Below, piece after piece: positions 17,093 through 25,886 of a stretch of DNA of 32,790 nucleotides (positions are counted from its first letter, which is position 1; the number at the start of each line of letters is the position of its first letter). Location: contig JAKQVC010000235.1 of NCBI GenBank assembly GCA_029571985.1, positions 1-32,790 on the forward strand, written 5' to 3'. The stretch comes from Bacteroidota bacterium. GTDB taxonomy: Bacteria; Bacteroidota; Bacteroidia; Chitinophagales; BACL12. The translations under genes and the position numbers were made by a program. The notes under the pieces are model-generated. The model did not search any database and was not told the DNA's origin. It was given only the letters and a program-made list of their open reading frames with translations.

Positions 17093-17629
17093 ATGCAACC
17101 CATGCGCACGTATACCATAATTGCTGTTGGCTTAATGCTTACCGTGTCGATTTCCTGCAAACGAGTTGGCTGTATTTCTGAATGGGCAGATGACAGGCGA
17201 GACGACAACCATTACAGTGAAGCGGATGATTGTTTTCGCAATGGCGACCTCTTTGTGGGCACGTATACCATGCATTTTTTGTATGATGATCAATATTGGG
17301 TAGATAATGGCAATGGCACAATCACATGGGTGACAGAAACCAGGGATTATGTGGTAGATAATTTTGAAATTTCTATGGAGGAAGGGGATAGTATATATTA
17401 TGTGGGTTGTCCTGGAAAATTCTATAATATCAAAATCCCGGCCACACGAACCGATTCCGTTTTGGAACTATCTTACGATAGCGGCGGAAACCTTACGGCA
17501 TCTACGTTTTACGGGGAGGCTATATTATCTGAGGACTCTTTATTCTTAGACTTACAATACTACTTTTACAACTGGGGAGGATTTGATGAATCCACGCATT
17601 ATCTGGCAAGAGGTATACGGAATGAATAG
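17093..17629 (+). CDS. Unrecognised lipoprotein
   Basis: A start at 17093 (MQPMRTYTII) or 17102 (MRTYTII) is possible; 17093 is preferred because a -7 box lies four bases before it. The leader AVGLMLTVSISC ends in a lipobox-like cysteine (C22 from 17093), so it should be a lipoprotein of the outer or inner membrane. The mature part (about 155 residues) is rich in Asp, Tyr and Gly and predicted to be beta-stranded, with FVGTYTMHFLYDD and NFEISMEEGDSIYYVG. This resembles small Bacteroidota lipocalin-like lipoproteins in style, but I cannot assign a family. It diverges from the protease at 16916. No neighbour shares its strand closely; the next gene begins about 120 bases on. Confidence 0.7.
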   Translation: MQPMRTYTIIAVGLMLTVSISCKRVGCISEWADDRRDDNHYSEADDCFRNGDLFVGTYTMHFLYDDQYWVDNGNGTITWVTETRDYVVDNFEISMEEGDSIYYVGCPGKFYNIKIPATRTDSVLELSYDSGGNLTASTFYGEAILSEDSLFLDLQYYFYNWGGFDESTHYLARGIRNE

Positions 17630-17725
17630 TTGTATGACGAGTCTGGCGGGAATCGCGTAAGTCAATCTATATCTTTTAATAGCGCAACCCATTATGCACT
17701 TTCTTTTTACTTATGAAGAGTTTTG

Positions 17726-17733
17726 TATCTTTA
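17726..17733 (+). promoter_or_regulatory. -7 box (TATCTTTA) of the T9SS protein gene
   Basis: TATCTTTA differs from TAnnTTTG at the last base only and lies 17 bases before the ATG at 17751. It falls inside the upstream in-frame extension (to 17694), which argues that translation starts at 17751. Confidence 0.5.
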
Positions 17734-17750
17734 TAGTAAACAAAACAACC

Positions 17751-19037
17751 ATGAAAAAATCTGCACTTTCTTTACTATTCTGTTTAGCATTTTTGGCGAA
17801 CACCGGCAAGGCTCAAACCTGGTCTATCGTTGGTGGCGAATTAAATAGTCACATCACGGCCCTTTATGTTTACGAAGGCAAATTGTTTGTGGGCGGAAAC
17901 TTCACCAATATTGACGGTGATGCTGCATATGGCCTGGCTGAATGGGACGGTGATGCCTATTCTAACCGCAATACCACATTAATTGGTGGTTTGGGCATAG
18001 ATAATTTTAGCACGTATCAGGGCATGTTGATGGCAGTTGGTGCCTTTTATGATGGTATTTATGGTCCGGGTTTCGTTGCAGTTTGGGATGGCACCGCGCT
18101 GGTGGGCGATCAATATCGATTAAATGGTAATGTTTATGATCTTTTGGCTGTTGATGAATCTTTTTATGTGGTAGGATTTTTTGATGAGTTTGAAGGAACG
18201 GACTATAATCACGTAGCAAAATTTAATGGCGCATATTACGAAACCGTGGGTGATGGATTTGAATTCCCGATTGGCGATTTATGTATGTATAACGACCAGA
18301 TAATAGCCGGTGGCGGAAACGGTGATGCATTAACATATCTGAGCGGAACGGATTGGATAGATTTGGGCACAGGTGGTCCTGCGGGCGCCAGTATGGCTGT
18401 GTTTCAGGGGGAGTTATATGCAATAGGCTGTTTTGATGATGCGGTGGATGGAACCGCGCGATATATTGCAAAATGGGATGGTTCTACCTGGAGCGATGTG
18501 GGGGGAGGATTAACCGGAGGATTTAATTGCGCAAGAGCAATTGTGGCAACGAATGATTATTTATATGTGGGAGGTCAATTTACCGGCGCCGGAGGTGTTG
18601 ATGTGCAGAATATTGCCAGATGGGATGGCTCTACATGGAGCGCTGTTGGTGAAGGAATTCCGGATCAAATTATTAATAGTTTGGCGATTTATGATGGTTA
18701 TTTATATGCCGGTCCTATGGCAGTTGATTTTACAAATCACTTGTGGAAATTTAATCAAATTGTGTCTGATGTGCAGGATGAAGCATCTGCACAAACAGAA
18801 ATACATGTTTATCCAAATCCTGCCCAATCCGTGATGACAATTTCGCAAAATGGAATTCCATCAGGATCAATGGATATTCAAATTACAGACTTATCTGGTC
18901 GCGTGGTATTCACATCCACATTAACAGGAATCTCGCAACAAATTTCTGTTGATGATTTGGCTGAGGGGGTGTATACTATCCGTTACAACCAACCTGATGG
19001 CGCAGCAGGATCTGTGGCATTTGTTGTGGTGCATTGA
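17751..19037 (+). CDS. Secreted beta-propeller-like protein with T9SS sorting domain
   Basis: Start at 17751 gives 428 residues with signal peptide MKKSALSLLFCLAFLANTGK and AQ at the cut. Residues about 25-335 are repeated 40-50-residue units with LYVGGQFTGAGG, NIARWDGSTWSAVGEG and similar W-D-G-x-x-W phrases, typical of beta-propeller or 'delta-60'-style surface proteins. Residues about 345-428 are a type A T9SS C-terminal domain: HVYPNPAQ, then ITDLSGRVVF, then LAEGVYTIRY. The protein should cross the outer membrane through the type IX system and be released or attached at the surface. Its ligand is unknown. It is followed by a large hairpin (19045-19110). The second cargo gene at 21522 has a similar plan. 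Confidence 0.9.
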   Translation: MKKSALSLLFCLAFLANTGKAQTWSIVGGELNSHITALYVYEGKLFVGGNFTNIDGDAAYGLAEWDGDAYSNRNTTLIGGLGIDNFSTYQGMLMAVGAFYDGIYGPGFVAVWDGTALVGDQYRLNGNVYDLLAVDESFYVVGFFDEFEGTDYNHVAKFNGAYYETVGDGFEFPIGDLCMYNDQIIAGGGNGDALTYLSGTDWIDLGTGGPAGASMAVFQGELYAIGCFDDAVDGTARYIAKWDGSTWSDVGGGLTGGFNCARAIVATNDYLYVGGQFTGAGGVDVQNIARWDGSTWSAVGEGIPDQIINSLAIYDGYLYAGPMAVDFTNHLWKFNQIVSDVQDEASAQTEIHVYPNPAQSVMTISQNGIPSGSMDIQITDLSGRVVFTSTLTGISQQISVDDLAEGVYTIRYNQPDGAAGSVAFVVVH

Positions 19038-19044
19038 GTTTTTT

Positions 19045-19110
19045 CGAGGCCGGGAAGACGGGAAGGCGGGAAGTATAACTTCTTACCGTCTTACAGCCTT
19101 CCCGGCCTCG
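19045..19110. repeat. Large hairpin of 8-bp units, copy 1
   Basis: Left arm 19045-19073 is CGAGG followed by CCGGGAAG, ACGGGAAG and GCGGGAAG. After a 5-base loop, the right arm (19079-19110), read in reverse complement, is CGAGG, CCGGGAAG, GCTGTAAG, ACGGTAAG, AAG. Outer 13 bases pair perfectly; the inner part is imperfect. It lies 8 bases after the stop of the T9SS gene and could act as a terminator. A sister copy is at 22842-22916. Confidence 0.85.
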
Positions 19111-19159
19111 TGTATTCCTTAACAACAGTATATCCTTTAAAAATCTCACCCACCTGCGG

Positions 19160-19167
19160 TATCTTCA
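19160..19167 (+). promoter_or_regulatory. -7-like box (TATCTTCA), 4 nt before a start codon
   Basis: TATCTTCA resembles TAnnTTTG and ends exactly four bases before the ATG at 19172, the same spacing as at 17081, 22932 and 25875. This suggests a leaderless or near-leaderless transcript for the kinase-regulator operon. Confidence 0.45.
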
Positions 19168-19171
19168 CACA

Positions 19172-20791
19172 ATGCGATTACGTGTTGTACTTGGCTGCGT
19201 GCTGTTATTAGTTGTATTTACAGCACAAGCACAACCGTCTAAACAATTATCGCTACTCTATGCACAAGCCGATTCAAGTTTAACCGTTGGCAATTACGAC
19301 GATCATTTACAATATTGTCTCGAAGCACTTAAAATTGTTGAATCAGGAGGTGATTGTAATCAGCAGGCTGAAACCTATCGTCGGTTAGGAGTTGCCTATG
19401 ACTTTTTAAAGAACAGACCCGCATCTTTGAAGTGGTTGTATCAGGCGCTGCATCTGTCAAAAAACTGTGCGGGTGCCGATACAATTTACATGCGCACAGC
19501 CCGATATATCGGGGCCATGTTTTTTGGTGTGCAACAAGGCGACTCCAGTATTATTTATTTAAACACTTCAGCACAAATGATGCTGAAATATGGTTATACC
19601 GCCGAAGCAGCATCTGCCTTTGGTATGATGGGTGAAGCGTATAGTACAATATTGTTGGATACCGCAATGGCGGTTAAGCAATATCTGCAATCTATTTCTT
19701 TAGCCAGAAAATCAAAAGACAATCGCGCATTAGGCTATGCCTTGTTCAGATATGGTTGTCATTTAGCACGTAACAATGCTTGCCTAAAAGGACGGCCATT
19801 TATTGACAGCAGTTATATCTTATTTAAAGAGTTAGAAGATGTAGAAGGACAAAGATGGGCCTTAAACGGATTAGCATATGCGGAAAGCCGATGTGGCAGT
19901 GGTGAATTAGTGTATAATCACATGAGTGCTATTCAGGCGATTAACGATTCTTTGTTTCGTTTAGAAACTGCGCGCCAATCGGCCAATTATGCGGCACTAT
20001 ATGAGAAAGAAAAGCAGGATAAAGACATCTTGCAACTTCGCCAGAAAACCCGCTTCCAGCGCATTTGGGCGGGAATTATCATTGGTGGTATTTTATTGCT
20101 TTCTGCAATCGGGTATTTAATACTCAATCGCAGAGCCTTGCGCAATCGACAGCGCGCTGAATTAGCTTTGTACGATATGCAGCTGAATAATTACGCATCA
20201 GTAATTGAAGCAGAAAATGCAGAACGCAAACGCATCGCCTCCGCATTGCACGATAGTATCGGTCAATTATTATCAGCGGTAAAAATGCAATTATCACTTG
20301 TTGAAAAATCCGAACCGAATATCGAAAAAGCAAACATCGCCTTAGATGAAGCCGCCCGCGAAGTGCGACATATTTCGCACAACCTGATGCCCGCCAGTTT
20401 AAAAGAATTGGGACTAATAGCAGCACTGCGGCAAATGGCGCGCACGATGAGTGTGGAAGGCCGGCTCGACATTATCTTCGAACACCATCACTATAATCCG
20501 CAGTCCGGCGATCGGGAAATTGCGATTTATCGAATTATCCAGGAATTAGTAACCAATAGCATCAAACATGCAAGCCCCGACCGCATACAAATAGATGTTC
20601 GGGTTGAAGGTCAAACCATTGTGATTATGGTTGCAGATAATGGAAAAGGATTCGATGCCACGCAACTTGAACAGACATCCGGTATTGGTATGAAAAACAT
20701 TGCTGCAAGAATAAATTTACTGAAAGGCACCATACATATCCAGAGCGAACCCGGAAAAGGCAGTACTTTCACCATAGCATTACCCGCATGA
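19172..20791 (+). CDS. TPR-containing NarL-type sensor histidine kinase
   Basis: This 539-aa protein has a signal peptide (residues 1-20, ending in AQA). A periplasmic sensor of five or six TPR-like helical pairs (about 25-275) follows, then a coiled segment, one membrane span (about 290-313, IWAGIIIGGILLLSAIGYLI), and a second coiled coil. The HisKA_3 box ALHDSIGQLL carries H360. The ATPase part shows QELVTNSIKHA, DNGKGF and GIGMKNIAARINLL. It therefore has an external TPR sensor and a cytoplasmic kinase. Its last bases overlap the ATG of the regulator (ATGA), so they are translated together. This plan (signal peptide, TPR, one span, HisKA_3) is common in Bacteroidota; the signal is unknown. 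Confidence 0.93.
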   Translation: MRLRVVLGCVLLLVVFTAQAQPSKQLSLLYAQADSSLTVGNYDDHLQYCLEALKIVESGGDCNQQAETYRRLGVAYDFLKNRPASLKWLYQALHLSKNCAGADTIYMRTARYIGAMFFGVQQGDSSIIYLNTSAQMMLKYGYTAEAASAFGMMGEAYSTILLDTAMAVKQYLQSISLARKSKDNRALGYALFRYGCHLARNNACLKGRPFIDSSYILFKELEDVEGQRWALNGLAYAESRCGSGELVYNHMSAIQAINDSLFRLETARQSANYAALYEKEKQDKDILQLRQKTRFQRIWAGIIIGGILLLSAIGYLILNRRALRNRQRAELALYDMQLNNYASVIEAENAERKRIASALHDSIGQLLSAVKMQLSLVEKSEPNIEKANIALDEAAREVRHISHNLMPASLKELGLIAALRQMARTMSVEGRLDIIFEHHHYNPQSGDREIAIYRIIQELVTNSIKHASPDRIQIDVRVEGQTIVIMVADNGKGFDATQLEQTSGIGMKNIAARINLLKGTIHIQSEPGKGSTFTIALPA

Positions 20792-21432
20792 ACGATTCTA
20801 TCCGCATTATTTTAGCCGACGACCATCAATTAGTGCGTGATGGATTGACTTTATTATTGACAGCTAATCCGCAATGGAAAATTGTAGCTGAGGCGGAAAA
20901 CGGCAGTGCGCTTTTACAGGTATTATCCACCACGGCGTGTGATATTATTATTACGGATTTAAACATGCCCGGTATGCGCGGTATCGATTTAATCACATCT
21001 ATTAAATCCCAATATCCAAATATCCCGGTTTTGGTACTTACTATGCATGATGAACAGGAAATTATTCAGGAAATATTATTAGCCGAAGCAGAAGGATATC
21101 TGTTAAAAAATTCAGGCAGGGACGAGGTAATTGCAGCAGTTTCGGATTTAATAAATGGTAAAACACATTATAGCGCGGCGGTTTATCAATATATTCTGAG
21201 TGATTACAAAAAGTTGAAAACTCACGAAGAAAATATAAAGCCATTAAGTCCTCGCGAAATTGAAATTCTGCAACTCATTGTTTCCGAATATACCAGTAAA
21301 GAGATTGCGGATACATTAAACATCAGCAAGCAAACGGTGGATACACATCGCTTGCATATAATGGAAAAAACTGGGTCAAAAACCTTGGTGGGCCTGATAA
21401 AGTTTGCCATGCGAAATGGTATAATATCCTAG
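20788..21432 (+). CDS. NarL/LuxR-family response regulator
   Basis: This 214-aa regulator has a receiver at residues 1-120, with D11/D12, phospho-acceptor D57 in ITDLNMPGM, and the Lys in YLLKNSGRDE. The LuxR helix-turn-helix is at about 148-210, with LSPREIEILQLIVSEYTSKE then IADTLNISKQTVDTHRLH. It starts inside the kinase stop codon (ATGA) and is surely its partner. Its closest relative in the window is the regulator at 14885, with the same architecture, so the window holds two separate NarL-type modules. Two T9SS cargo genes flank the pair; whether they are targets cannot be told from sequence. Confidence 0.94.
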   Translation: MNDSIRIILADDHQLVRDGLTLLLTANPQWKIVAEAENGSALLQVLSTTACDIIITDLNMPGMRGIDLITSIKSQYPNIPVLVLTMHDEQEIIQEILLAEAEGYLLKNSGRDEVIAAVSDLINGKTHYSAAVYQYILSDYKKLKTHEENIKPLSPREIEILQLIVSEYTSKEIADTLNISKQTVDTHRLHIMEKTGSKTLVGLIKFAMRNGIIS

Positions 21433-21496
21433 CATCCATATAAATATGGATATAAATTCCCTATAAGTATCCATAACCCCGCGCTTCGGGCCGACC

Positions 21497-21504
21497 TACT
21501 TTTG
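21497..21504 (+). promoter_or_regulatory. -7 box (TACTTTTG) within a short palindrome
   Basis: TACTTTTG is an exact TAnnTTTG match, 17 bases before the ATG at 21522. It is enclosed by CCGAC (21491-21495) and GTCGG (21504-21508), a 5-bp inverted repeat that could be an operator or a chance hairpin. A second hairpin (ATCCATA/TATGGAT) lies at 21434-21451. Confidence 0.5.
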
Positions 21505-21521
21505 TCGGTAAATAGAATTTT

Positions 21522-22829
21522 ATGCGCACACTTTTATGCTCTCTTTTTTTGTTGGTTACTGTTGGCCTGAGTGCCCAGTCATGGAGTTATGTAGGCTCCT
21601 GTTGTATCGAATCCGGAGTGGATGCTTTAAGCTCTGCCGGATCTGAAGACCTGGATTTTTTGTCGGACGCAACACCGGTGGTTAGCTTTTTCCGTCAGAC
21701 CGGCGGTAGCACCACCGGAAAAGTTATGCAATACACTGGTGGCAGCTGGAATCAGGTAGGCTCCGATTTGCCTGCCGGGGGAACAATTTCATATATCGAC
21801 CTTGAAGTATTTGAAGATGAAATTTATGTGGCGATGGTTACAGGTGCCACACAATTATGTGTGTATCATTTTGATGGCGCTGCCTGGTCGCAACTGGGCG
21901 ATTGTATAACAGGTAATATGGCCCACGAATTTATTATCGACAACAACGGCACACCGTATGTGTTTAATACCCTTAATCAAACCATTTATGCATTTGATGG
22001 AACAGAATGGGTGGCTGAAATAACATTAACAGAAACTGTCAGCCCATCCTGGACGGGTGATGAAAGTATTGTCATCAATGCAGATAATGAAATGTATTAC
22101 ATACAATCCGTACTGAACATGGTAACATTTACCTTTGAAAACTATATACACGTATTTAATGGCACAACCATCACGCCTTTACCTGAAGTATTTTTCACGG
22201 GCTTGGGCACAGGTGGTAAACTTGCGTTTAATAACACCGGCCAGTTACATGCACAATATGTCTCCAATAACACCAATAAAATTGTACAATATACCGGCTC
22301 CGGCTGGGAGCATGTGCTCGACACCCTAAACGCAACTAATGGATTGTTTCAATTTAAATATGCATTTGATAGCAGCAACAAACTCATACTCAGTGTGTTT
22401 GCCAACGCCTATTATGCAAATGATTTTTCGGCTTTACCTGCACTATCAACAGAAGGTCTCGCTATCGGTATTAATAATATTGTTTTAGGCCCGGATAATA
22501 ATATCTATGTGAGTATAGGTGAACTTCCTGCCGGCGAAGGCTCAAATTTTAGTGTGATGAAATTGAGTCAACCTGTAAATATTCAACAGCTAGAATCTCC
22601 GACATTACATATCTATCCAAACCCCGCGCACGATGTGGTAGCAATTCCGGAATTGCAAAGTGGTGATGTGATTAGTATATATCATGTAAACGGACAACAC
22701 ATCATTACCGAAGTTGCATCACAAAACAAACAATACCATCTACCAACTCAATTGCCTGACGGCACCTACTTAATCAAAGTCGACACAAACAACGGATTTA
22801 ATTGTGGCATCCTCACAGTTGCAAAATAA
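21522..22829 (+). CDS. Secreted beta-propeller-like protein with T9SS sorting domain
   Basis: This 435-aa protein has signal peptide MRTLLCSLFLLVTVGLSAQS (cut near residue 19). The body (about 20-340) is a series of beta-rich repeats with W-x-x-V/L-G and VYHFDGAAWSQLGD-like phrases, similar in style to the cargo protein at 17751 but not obviously a recent duplicate. The end (about 360-435) is a T9SS type A domain: HIYPNPAHDVVAI, ISIYHVNGQHI, LPDGTYLIKV. It is expected at the cell surface or outside. A CCIESG segment near residue 26 hints at a disulfide. It is followed 12 bases later by the second large hairpin. Confidence 0.9.
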   Translation: MRTLLCSLFLLVTVGLSAQSWSYVGSCCIESGVDALSSAGSEDLDFLSDATPVVSFFRQTGGSTTGKVMQYTGGSWNQVGSDLPAGGTISYIDLEVFEDEIYVAMVTGATQLCVYHFDGAAWSQLGDCITGNMAHEFIIDNNGTPYVFNTLNQTIYAFDGTEWVAEITLTETVSPSWTGDESIVINADNEMYYIQSVLNMVTFTFENYIHVFNGTTITPLPEVFFTGLGTGGKLAFNNTGQLHAQYVSNNTNKIVQYTGSGWEHVLDTLNATNGLFQFKYAFDSSNKLILSVFANAYYANDFSALPALSTEGLAIGINNIVLGPDNNIYVSIGELPAGEGSNFSVMKLSQPVNIQQLESPTLHIYPNPAHDVVAIPELQSGDVISIYHVNGQHIITEVASQNKQYHLPTQLPDGTYLIKVDTNNGFNCGILTVAK

Positions 22830-22841
22830 CCCCCACATCAA

Positions 22842-22916
22842 CTTCCCGACTTACCGTCTTACCGGCCTCGTCTTTTGTGACTACTTACGAGGCCGGTAAG
22901 ACGGGAAGACGGGAAG
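22842..22916. repeat. Large hairpin of 8-bp units, copy 2
   Basis: The left arm (22842-22870) in reverse complement reads CGAGG, CCGGTAAG, ACGGTAAG, TCGGGAAG. The right arm (22888-22916) reads CGAGG, CCGGTAAG, ACGGGAAG, ACGGGAAG. The arms agree at 27 of 29 positions across a 17-base loop. As with copy 1, it follows directly after a T9SS cargo gene. It may stop transcription in both directions. Confidence 0.88.
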
Positions 22917-22931
22917 GAGGTAGAAACTGTG

Positions 22932-22939
22932 TAACTTTG
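22932..22939 (+). promoter_or_regulatory. -7 box (TAACTTTG), 4 nt before a start codon
   Basis: This is an exact TAnnTTTG match, ending four bases before the ATG at 22944. The -33 position falls in the right arm of the hairpin repeat, and no TTG is seen there. The mRNA would start at or beside the ATG. Confidence 0.5.
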
Positions 22940-22943
22940 GTTG

Positions 22944-24404
22944 ATGCTTCAGAAGCGGACCCTTGTTATATTGATTTCGGCCATTGTGCTTTTTGTGCTG
23001 ATGCATATCCGCATTTTTCCGCTTGATTTAATTGGGTTTCATGTGTGGCGACAGACGCAAACCCAAACGGTTATCGATAATTTCTATGAGGAGGATCCCA
23101 ATATCCTCCACCCGCGTATTAATGCCAGAGGTGATGGCACCGGCATTTATCGAACCGATTTTCCCCTGATGCAATGGATTATTGCCGGAGTGTATCATAT
23201 TACAGGCGATTCCGTTTTGGTTACACGTATCATGATGTGTTTATTCTCTGTGCTGGGGATGTTGTTTTTATATGGTTTTTTGCAACAACGGTTTAAGTCG
23301 GAGAACACCGCACTCGCAGCAGCCATTATGTATGTATTTACACCAATGATGTACTACTATGGCATGGTGCCTCTGGTTGACGTATTTGCACTGATGCTCA
23401 CGATGGCCGGTTTATGGTTATGGTATAGGTTTTACGAGCAACAACAGCTTGCTGATTTTATTGGCACAGTTTTGATGTTTATTATCGCCGCCATGATTAA
23501 AACACCTTTTATTTTATATCTGGCAGGATTGGGGGTGTTTGTTTTCTTTCGCTTATATAACAAGACGTATAGTCTTAAATCCACCATAACCTATTGCTTG
23601 ATTGCTGTGGTGATTTCTACACCGGGATTAATTTGGATTTATACCGTTTTGCGGGATATGAGTGATATAAATAATCCCGTTGTTGGGGGCGTATTTTCTG
23701 CCGCCGCATTAACCCCCGGAAAATATCTGGGCTATCTGCAATTTTATGTGGTGTCGCTGTTACCCGGCGTATTAACCGGATATATTACTTTTATTGTTTT
23801 TGTAATCGGACTGTTTTTTGTTGCAAAACGCGTGCGCAAATTTACTGCCTTTGGAATGAGTATGCTGATTGTATGCGCATTACTCATCTGCTACGTATTA
23901 TATGAAGCACCAGCCATGCATACCGCACATGATTATTATTTCATGCCCTTTCTGCCGATAATTTTTCTTGTAGTGGCATTCGGCGCGCAACAATTAGTTC
24001 AGTCGCACATACACTATCGAAAGCATATCCTTATACTCATTGTTGCACTTTCACCACTTATTGCATTTACACGCATGGATGCACGATGGAATGAAAACAA
24101 GCCCGGATTTAACAAAGATCTGTATGTTCACCACGAGGAAATACAAAAATATATTCCCGGCGGCGCGCTGGTCGTGTGTGGCAATGATGAATCAAAATAT
24201 ATTTGGCCCTATTATCTGGAAGCGAAAGGCTGGACATTTAAAGAAAACAAGCTCACAGATTCACTATTGCAGGATTATCAAAACAGAGGCGCACAACTGC
24301 TGATTACGGACATGGCAGACTCCTCGTTATTACATATCCTCTCGCCGGAAAAATTACAGGCAGCGGCGCGTTTTGGGACAATTAAAGTAATAGACGTGAA
24401 GTAA
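22944..24404 (+). CDS. GT-C type membrane glycosyltransferase (PMT/ArnT-like)
   Basis: This 486-aa protein starts at the ATG at 22944. A first membrane span (about 7-25) leads to an external loop with FHVWRQTQTQTVIDNFYEED (residues 32-51), matching the W-R-(Q)-(A/T)-D/Q pattern of GT39/GT83-like enzymes that take sugars from polyprenyl-phosphate donors. About ten further spans follow, with short conserved loops such as MVPLVDVFAL and a lysine-containing MIKTPFILYLAG. A soluble C-terminal part (about 390-486) lies outside the membrane. The acidic residue normally required in the first loop may be E48/E49/D50; I cannot be sure. The probable role is glycosylation of lipid or protein at the periplasmic face. 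No sugar-pathway genes lie beside it. Confidence 0.75.
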   Translation: MLQKRTLVILISAIVLFVLMHIRIFPLDLIGFHVWRQTQTQTVIDNFYEEDPNILHPRINARGDGTGIYRTDFPLMQWIIAGVYHITGDSVLVTRIMMCLFSVLGMLFLYGFLQQRFKSENTALAAAIMYVFTPMMYYYGMVPLVDVFALMLTMAGLWLWYRFYEQQQLADFIGTVLMFIIAAMIKTPFILYLAGLGVFVFFRLYNKTYSLKSTITYCLIAVVISTPGLIWIYTVLRDMSDINNPVVGGVFSAAALTPGKYLGYLQFYVVSLLPGVLTGYITFIVFVIGLFFVAKRVRKFTAFGMSMLIVCALLICYVLYEAPAMHTAHDYYFMPFLPIIFLVVAFGAQQLVQSHIHYRKHILILIVALSPLIAFTRMDARWNENKPGFNKDLYVHHEEIQKYIPGGALVVCGNDESKYIWPYYLEAKGWTFKENKLTDSLLQDYQNRGAQLLITDMADSSLLHILSPEKLQAAARFGTIKVIDVK

Positions 24405-24445
24405 GGATTTGTGTTTTGACACAAGCAAATTTGTAGAAAAACCCG

Positions 24446-24453
24446 TAACTTGT
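24446..24453 (+). promoter_or_regulatory. Possible -7 box (TAACTTGT) before the OmpA-family gene
   Basis: TAACTTGT matches TAnnTT and lies 20 bases before the ATG at 24474. It overlaps an upstream TTG extension of the reading frame, supporting the ATG at 24474 as start. Confidence 0.4.
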
Positions 24454-24473
24454 TTAAACAAAAGCTCAACATC

Positions 24474-25814
24474 ATGCCGATTAAACTTTGCCTGATTACC
24501 TGTTTGATGCTCATGGTCAGCGGGTTAACCAACGCCCAAGTAACAACAGTAAGTGCGGATAAAGACTGGTCGAAGCAACAAGCTGTGCTTAAAAACACGT
24601 TGGAAGCTGATTATATTATTCGCGTTGGCGATGTTGACAATCTTGGCTTTGGGTGGCCTGATGATTTTGACCCGTTTTGCGGGCGAATGACCAACTCTCA
24701 TGAATTTCCGTGGGAGCCACAATCGGGAGATTTGCCTGGTTTTGATCGCATATTGATGTCATCGAAATTTACCGGATTGCGGGCAGAATATCCCTGCGGT
24801 GCAGAAGGTTATTCCACTGCTGATCCGTCAATGCAATATAAACCCGTTCCCTGGGAGCTGCCTATAGATGCCATGAAGGGTGTTCAGGTAGAAAATGCCT
24901 GGCTGCAATTATTTATTGATGATTTTCAATCGCCAACCTTTTGCTCGAAATACAGTGTCAATATCAACGGAAAAAGATTTGTAGAAGCTGAAAAAATTCT
25001 GAACGCAGTAGACCAAACCGGACCGATTGGCAAATTGGTGTCGATCCCTTTTCCTGAAGACTGGTATCCGCTTTTTGTAAATGGCGGAAATCTCAATATT
25101 TATATCGATGAAACACAAGCGGTGGGAGATGGTTTTGCGATTGATTTTGTCAGGATATTGGTTAACAGAAAGCGGGAAAATACCTGTAAGGGGGATATTT
25201 CCGGCGTTGTAGTAGATAAGGAAACCGGCGCACCTATTGCACATGCTACGGTATTTACTTCAACCCACCAATTGGCGGAAACAAATGCGAATGGAGAATT
25301 TACCATCCAGCAAATACCCACCGGTTTCGAAGTAATCAGCGCATCTGCAAACGGATATATTGATGGCAATGGCATGGCAGATATTGCTGAAGGCAATAAT
25401 AATGAGCCCATTACCATTTATCTCGAAAAAGGAAAAAGTGCGCAATTCGACAACAAAAAAATTGCGGTTGGAGAAAGTATCACCCTCAACAATATTTTAT
25501 TTGATCAGGGTAAAGCCGATTTAAGACCTGAATCAAAAACAGAATTAGATAAAATTGTTGCCTTTCTGAAAGCAAATCCAACTGCCGAAATTGAACTGAG
25601 CGGACACACCTCTTCTGAAGGTGAATATGCAATGAATAAATCCCTTTCCTACAAAAGGGTAAAAGCCTGTAAGGATTATATTGTTTCTAAAGGTATTCCA
25701 GAAACCCGCATCATTCCAATCGGCTATGGTCCTGATAAACCCGTTGCACCAAATGATAACGAGGCGAACCGTGCCTTAAACCGACGAGTTGAAATGCGTG
25801 TAATGCGCTTGTAA
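24474..25814 (+). CDS. OmpA-family outer-membrane protein with carboxypeptidase-regulatory domain
   Basis: This 446-aa protein starts with MPIKLCLITCLMLMVSGLTN and a signal cut after AQ. Residues about 30-235 form a beta-rich domain, with DNLGFGWPDDFDPFCGR and similar, of no family I can name. Residues about 240-310 are a CarboxypepD_reg-like fold (GDISGVVVDKETGAPIAHAT then ANGEFTIQQIP). Residues 335-446 are an OmpA C-terminal peptidoglycan-binding domain, with ILFDQGKADLRPESKTELDK, SGHTSSEGE and NRALNRRVEM; the aspartate/arginine pair that holds diaminopimelate is present in variant form. It probably links the outer membrane to the wall. It stands alone in its own transcript. Confidence 0.88.
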   Translation: MPIKLCLITCLMLMVSGLTNAQVTTVSADKDWSKQQAVLKNTLEADYIIRVGDVDNLGFGWPDDFDPFCGRMTNSHEFPWEPQSGDLPGFDRILMSSKFTGLRAEYPCGAEGYSTADPSMQYKPVPWELPIDAMKGVQVENAWLQLFIDDFQSPTFCSKYSVNINGKRFVEAEKILNAVDQTGPIGKLVSIPFPEDWYPLFVNGGNLNIYIDETQAVGDGFAIDFVRILVNRKRENTCKGDISGVVVDKETGAPIAHATVFTSTHQLAETNANGEFTIQQIPTGFEVISASANGYIDGNGMADIAEGNNNEPITIYLEKGKSAQFDNKKIAVGESITLNNILFDQGKADLRPESKTELDKIVAFLKANPTAEIELSGHTSSEGEYAMNKSLSYKRVKACKDYIVSKGIPETRIIPIGYGPDKPVAPNDNEANRALNRRVEMRVMRL

Positions 25815-25874
25815 TCCTTCTGAGAAAGGGTATGGATTTCGTGCGGATGATTACCACAATCCCCCACAGCGCCT

Positions 25875-25882
25875 TAACTTCG
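25875..25882 (+). promoter_or_regulatory. -7-like box (TAACTTCG), 4 nt before a start codon
   Basis: TAACTTCG has one change from TAnnTTTG and ends exactly four bases before the ATG at 25887. It is the fourth example of this spacing in the window. Confidence 0.45.
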
Positions 25883-25886
25883 CACC

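Noticed and set aside
21434-21451. ATCCATA/TATGGAT hairpin as terminator of the kinase-regulator operon
   Set aside because: The stem is short and A/T-rich with no following T-run.
17751-22829. The two T9SS cargo genes as a recent duplication
   Set aside because: They share architecture and the sorting domain, but their bodies and sorting-domain sequences differ throughout.
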